64,000 bases of DNA from Triops longicaudatus (taxonomy: Eukaryota; Arthropoda; Branchiopoda; Notostraca; Triopsidae): the NCBI GenBank assembly GCA_022885665.1, contig JAGQDJ010000024.1, positions 744,001 through 808,000 of the forward strand, given 5' to 3'. Below, piece by piece: positions 60,586-64,000 of the stretch. The position numbers and the translations under genes were made by a program. Position 1 is the stretch's first letter, and each line of letters starts with the position of its first letter. The notes beneath the pieces were generated by a model. That model saw only the letters and a program-made list of their open reading frames with translations. It was not told the origin of the DNA and did no database searches.

Positions 60586-62718
60586 ATGGCAGGAGCCAAG
60601 CCAGGAGTTCACGTTGTCCAACTTCGACCAATCTCTGTCCCCAAACCTATGCAAACTGGGGAAAAATTCATCAAGTGGGATGAGGTAATTTTTTTCATTT
60701 AATTCCCAGTACATGCGTTTTTTTTTGTGTATCCTATGATTCAATCGTCTGTCACCATATCCAATTCCGTCCATTAGTACCGTCATATGCATGTATCAAA
60801 AGCAATGCGTAATGCAGTTATAAAGAATAATTGAGCTAAATAATTAAGCAAGTCATGTTAACAACGAGCTGATCGTACGGTAATTTAATTTGTCGCTAAA
60901 CTTGAGTGGAAAGAAATCTGTATTTGTAATGCCTTTATGCGAAAAAGTTCGTTATCTTTCATTTCCCTTATTTCTGGCAAATAAGGGTTAAAGTGTTATT
61001 GATCTTGGTTAAATAACGCGAGCTGACCTTATAACTTGCTAACGAGAACCGACGGTTACCAACTTGCGTGTATATGTTCATCTTTCGAGAACCGTACAAT
61101 ACAGTAGCCGGTCTGTCTTCCTTTCAAGCAAGTTTGGATTAATTAGATCAGGGATGGAGCGAAAAAAATATTCTGTGAAACACCTATAGAAGAAAGAAAG
61201 GCGCGCGACATAAGAAAAACGAGATTTATGGGTAGTTGAGTCTTACCAAAGAGTTTGATTTTTTTATATATATTTTACGTCACACGTTAAGTTTTCTTCC
61301 TAGTAATAGAACTCGTTTGCCATGTTTCTCTGTGAACTTTTCAATGCGTTTCGGTGCGTACACGTCAATTTGAAGAGTTCCAGGACGTCCGGATAGAGTA
61401 CCTTGATCTCACTGGCTCCAGCGTGTCGTCACGACGCGTCGGGAACGATATAAATCACCAGATCAGTGTTCAATTTCCGGTTCCTCTATCGCCGCTTTTT
61501 AAAATTCTCCATTAGGTTTTATTTGGTCTTTATGTCTTTCGACCTTCTCGTCGTGGATTTTACTTCACTTTGTAATAGATATCATCTTACTCTTCTTTTA
61601 GATTATTTAATGGTTTGCGTCTGCGCCTGAAATCTGCACATTGTTAGGAATTGAAATGAGTGAAAATTAATTTTCATCTGATTTATTTTAAAATAAATAA
61701 AATAATAACGAGGAGAATGATTTTGTACAAATTCTGAACGAATCACACCTCGAACACATCGTAACTAAGAAACCCCTTTTCTAGGCATATATTCGGTAGA
61801 ACCTGCTCAGCAAAAGGAAAAGACAGTTGAAGTGCACTTTTTGAGGGTTTTTGTGATTCAGAAAGTGTCACAGCGCTTGATTTTTATCCTTGTGGTGTTT
61901 TAAGAGCTTGCAATGTCAATTTACTCGACGATAATAGCAATTTCACCACCACATATTCAAGAGCAGCTTGCGGTTGCAGTGACGTCAATCTTACTTTGTC
62001 AGTCCAGCCAAAGGGAGCAAAAACTGTTATATTCTATCTCTTTTTGCAAAAAGAGCACACCTATGATTTTTTTTTGTCGCATTTCTGTTTTTAGCCGAAC
62101 TTTGCTTTGGAACGAAAATATGTCGGAAGTCGAGTCTCTTTTGTGGTTTAAACCCACGAAAAAGTCGTTCCGTCTCAGCTGCGGTGCTGTTGAAAAAGAA
62201 AAAGTCTTTAATTAGTCCCTTTGTGGCTATAGTGGAGGACTGCTTGGGAATCTTCACGTCATGCGATTCTTTTAGCTTTTGCATTGAAGAGCTCCGTTGA
62301 GAGGGCTGTTAGGAGGGAAGGGATAGGAATTACTTTCTTTTCTACGGAAGAGTTCTCAGCTACTTATGTCAAGAGCTAAGGAACTTGCAAATACTTGGCA
62401 TAATTACTTCAGCTCTTGTATTAAGATCTGGCTCATTTGCATATGTACCACATGGCTCCCGTCCACGTTATTAGTTTTCACGTGTTTATTTCAACTGTGT
62501 TGTTACAATTTGAACGAAGTTTTCTAGCTATGGTCTCTATGATTCATTGATGGTGCCATGTTTAATTATTGCAGCTTTTTGTCATGATGAACATTGCGAG
62601 TCTTTTTAAGAATGAAAAAGTAATAAGTACGTTTTTTTAGGATTCGAACACAATAACGCCGGTGACGTTGCGAGTGGATCCTTGCGGTTATTTCTTACAT
62701 TGGACGGACCAGAACGAA
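60586..62718 (+). CDS. Plc21C: Phospholipase C beta, Plc21C type (5' part only)
   Basis: Gq-activated phosphoinositide phospholipase that cleaves PIP2 to IP3 and diacylglycerol at the plasma membrane. Two coding exons are in the window: 60586-60684 (33 codons, start MAGAKPGVHVVQL, end GEKFIKWDE) and 62641-62718 (26 codons, DSNTITPVTLRVDPCGYFLHWTDQNE). They are joined in frame by a 1956-bp GT-AG intron and form the beginning of the N-terminal PH-like domain. The next donor is GTAATT at 62719. The rest (PH remainder, EF-hands, X/Y catalytic barrel, C2, C-terminal coiled coil) must lie beyond 64000. The N-terminus matches the Plc21C/PLCB1 group rather than norpA/PLCB4. The gene is truncated by the window edge, not broken. 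Confidence 0.88.
60685..62640 (+). other. Plc21C intron 1
   Basis: 1.96 kb without recognised exons. A TATAAA at 61449-61454 followed closely by TCAGTG could be an internal core promoter, but the 14-bp spacing is too short for a normal TATA-initiator pair. Confidence 0.6.
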
Positions 62719-64000
62719 GTAATTATACAACGATCCCGTTCCATTATTGGCGAGAAGTTCCGTATGGCCCGAAAACATCTCCAACGCTTTCGACCAGCGT
62801 TTTCACATAAGCAATAACTAAGAGAAAAAAAATAGTTTTTGTATGTTTTTTTTTGCTTGAACTCTTTCAGAGCAATATCCAGCCATCCGTGCCGAGCTGT
62901 AATATAACGTTTCCAATCTTTCGCCACCGGCTCGCATGCACATATACAGAGAACCTATATACTATACACGCAACATACAAACACACACACACTACTCTTT
63001 CGATCCGTTTACTCACTCCTTTTGCTTTCGGCCCCAATGAACGAGTAGCTACATCACAAGAGCCGAAAGAGAACATCTAAAGCTCTGGATGTAGACGTTT
63101 GCCAACGTTCTTTCCCCCCAGCCCTTTAACGGCAAGAAAACTTGAAAGGACGAACCCCCCACCTTCATACAAACAAACTCCGAGCCCAATTAGTTATAAG
63201 CAACATACTTACTTTAACTCATTTCCCCTCGCTTTATAGTTCTCGTAGGGTTGTGATTGAATAGCTCACGTTAACCGTGGGTGGGCGAAAAGTTGGATAA
63301 CTTTGATTACGTAGGTTAAGTTGTCGTAGATTCGGGGCATGATGCAGTCGTAGTTTCAGCACAGAACGCTCAGGAGTTATAAAGTTCTTGGCCAAGTTTG
63401 TACGCTGATGGAAATGTATGGTATGCTGAATGAAGCATTGTGGTAACAAGCTGGTAGAAACGCAAGAGAAACGTTCGCTGGAAAGAGACCCGCCTTCTAA
63501 TTGGAAATCAATGGCCCAGTATAAGACGCCACCAGGAGGAAGCATGCTGGTGTGGCGAAGCTCTGATATATACAACTAGCCTCTGCGAAGAGCTCGGCTT
63601 TTACTTACTTTACCGTGACTTAAGAACAAGGCAAAGCTTAGCGAAAGCTTACAGACGGCCTAGAGTACCATTAAGGGGATCATGGCGAGTAAAAGGGAGA
63701 GATAAATCGCGCATAATTTACCCGTGTTTCATTGTAAAGGAGGCGAAGAACCTGAAAGAAGGGAGATAAAGAAATCGTCGGTAGAGATTGTATTGTTCCC
63801 TTTTTAAACTTCTGTTGACGGCATTAAGTTGTTTTATTCAGTTATTTTTTTACCTTCACTTGATAGTATGAGCATGTGTTCATTGCTTTATAAAAAATAA
63901 TATTTATTTCTCTTTTTTTCTCCTAAACGGTTTGTTTTAATCTATATTTATTTATTGTGCATCGTATAATTGTATCAGTATGATTTGTTTTCAATTATTT
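62719..64000 (+). other. Start of Plc21C intron 2 (runs off the window)
   Basis: At least 1.28 kb with no further PLC exon. Contains an (AC)n tract at 62981-62992. Short frames on both strands show no domain. Confidence 0.55.

Noticed and set aside
61449..61470. TATAAA plus TCAGTG as a core promoter in Plc21C intron 1
   Set aside because: Spacing of about 14 bp is too short for a standard TATA-initiator pair and no exon follows.

Overview
The window is arthropod nuclear DNA, most like a compact crustacean genome such as Daphnia. I base this on the gene set (a Plc21C-type phospholipase C beta, an ERG/FLI ETS factor, a bsf/LRPPRC orthologue), mostly 50-100 bp GT-AG introns, roughly 40% GC, and genes packed head-to-head and tail-to-tail. 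The species assignment is inference. Gene models were built by hand from splice sites, reading-frame continuity and remembered family features; no database search was possible.

Layout. 1-25.2 kb: no gene I can support. It holds scattered short open frames, simple repeats, an AT-rich block (4.7-6.0 kb), two diverged copies of one roughly 140-bp dispersed repeat (4.0 kb minus, 12.0 kb plus) and a possible decayed pogo/Tigger-like element (24.0-24.7 kb). 25.3-29.5 kb: APRT (+), NEDD8 (-) and USP14 (+). NEDD8 and USP14 share a 389-bp divergent promoter region. 29.5-34.8 kb: non-coding, ending in a GC-rich block that is probably the promoter and 5' leader of the next gene and contains an unusual run of four perfect hairpins. 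35.3-44.4 kb: an ERG/FLI-family ETS factor (+) with eight coding exons, a 5.2-kb intron and four small phase-1 symmetric exons.

44.7-57.7 kb is dense: PIN4 parvulin (-), syntaxin-5 (+), an intronless carbohydrate sulfotransferase (-) and LRPPRC (+, 20 exons). Most of PIN4 intron 1 is a 1.0-kb element with pogo/Tigger-like terminal inverted repeats. 60.6-64 kb: the first two coding exons of a Plc21C-type phospholipase C beta (+), which continues past the window edge.

Functionally the genes are mostly housekeeping: purine salvage (APRT), neddylation (NEDD8), proteasome-linked deubiquitination (USP14), peptidyl-prolyl isomerisation (PIN4), ER-Golgi membrane fusion (syntaxin-5), glycan sulfation and mitochondrial mRNA metabolism (LRPPRC). 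Two are regulatory or signalling genes with long introns (ETS factor, PLC beta). I see no prokaryotic operon, CRISPR array, complete rRNA or complete tRNA gene.
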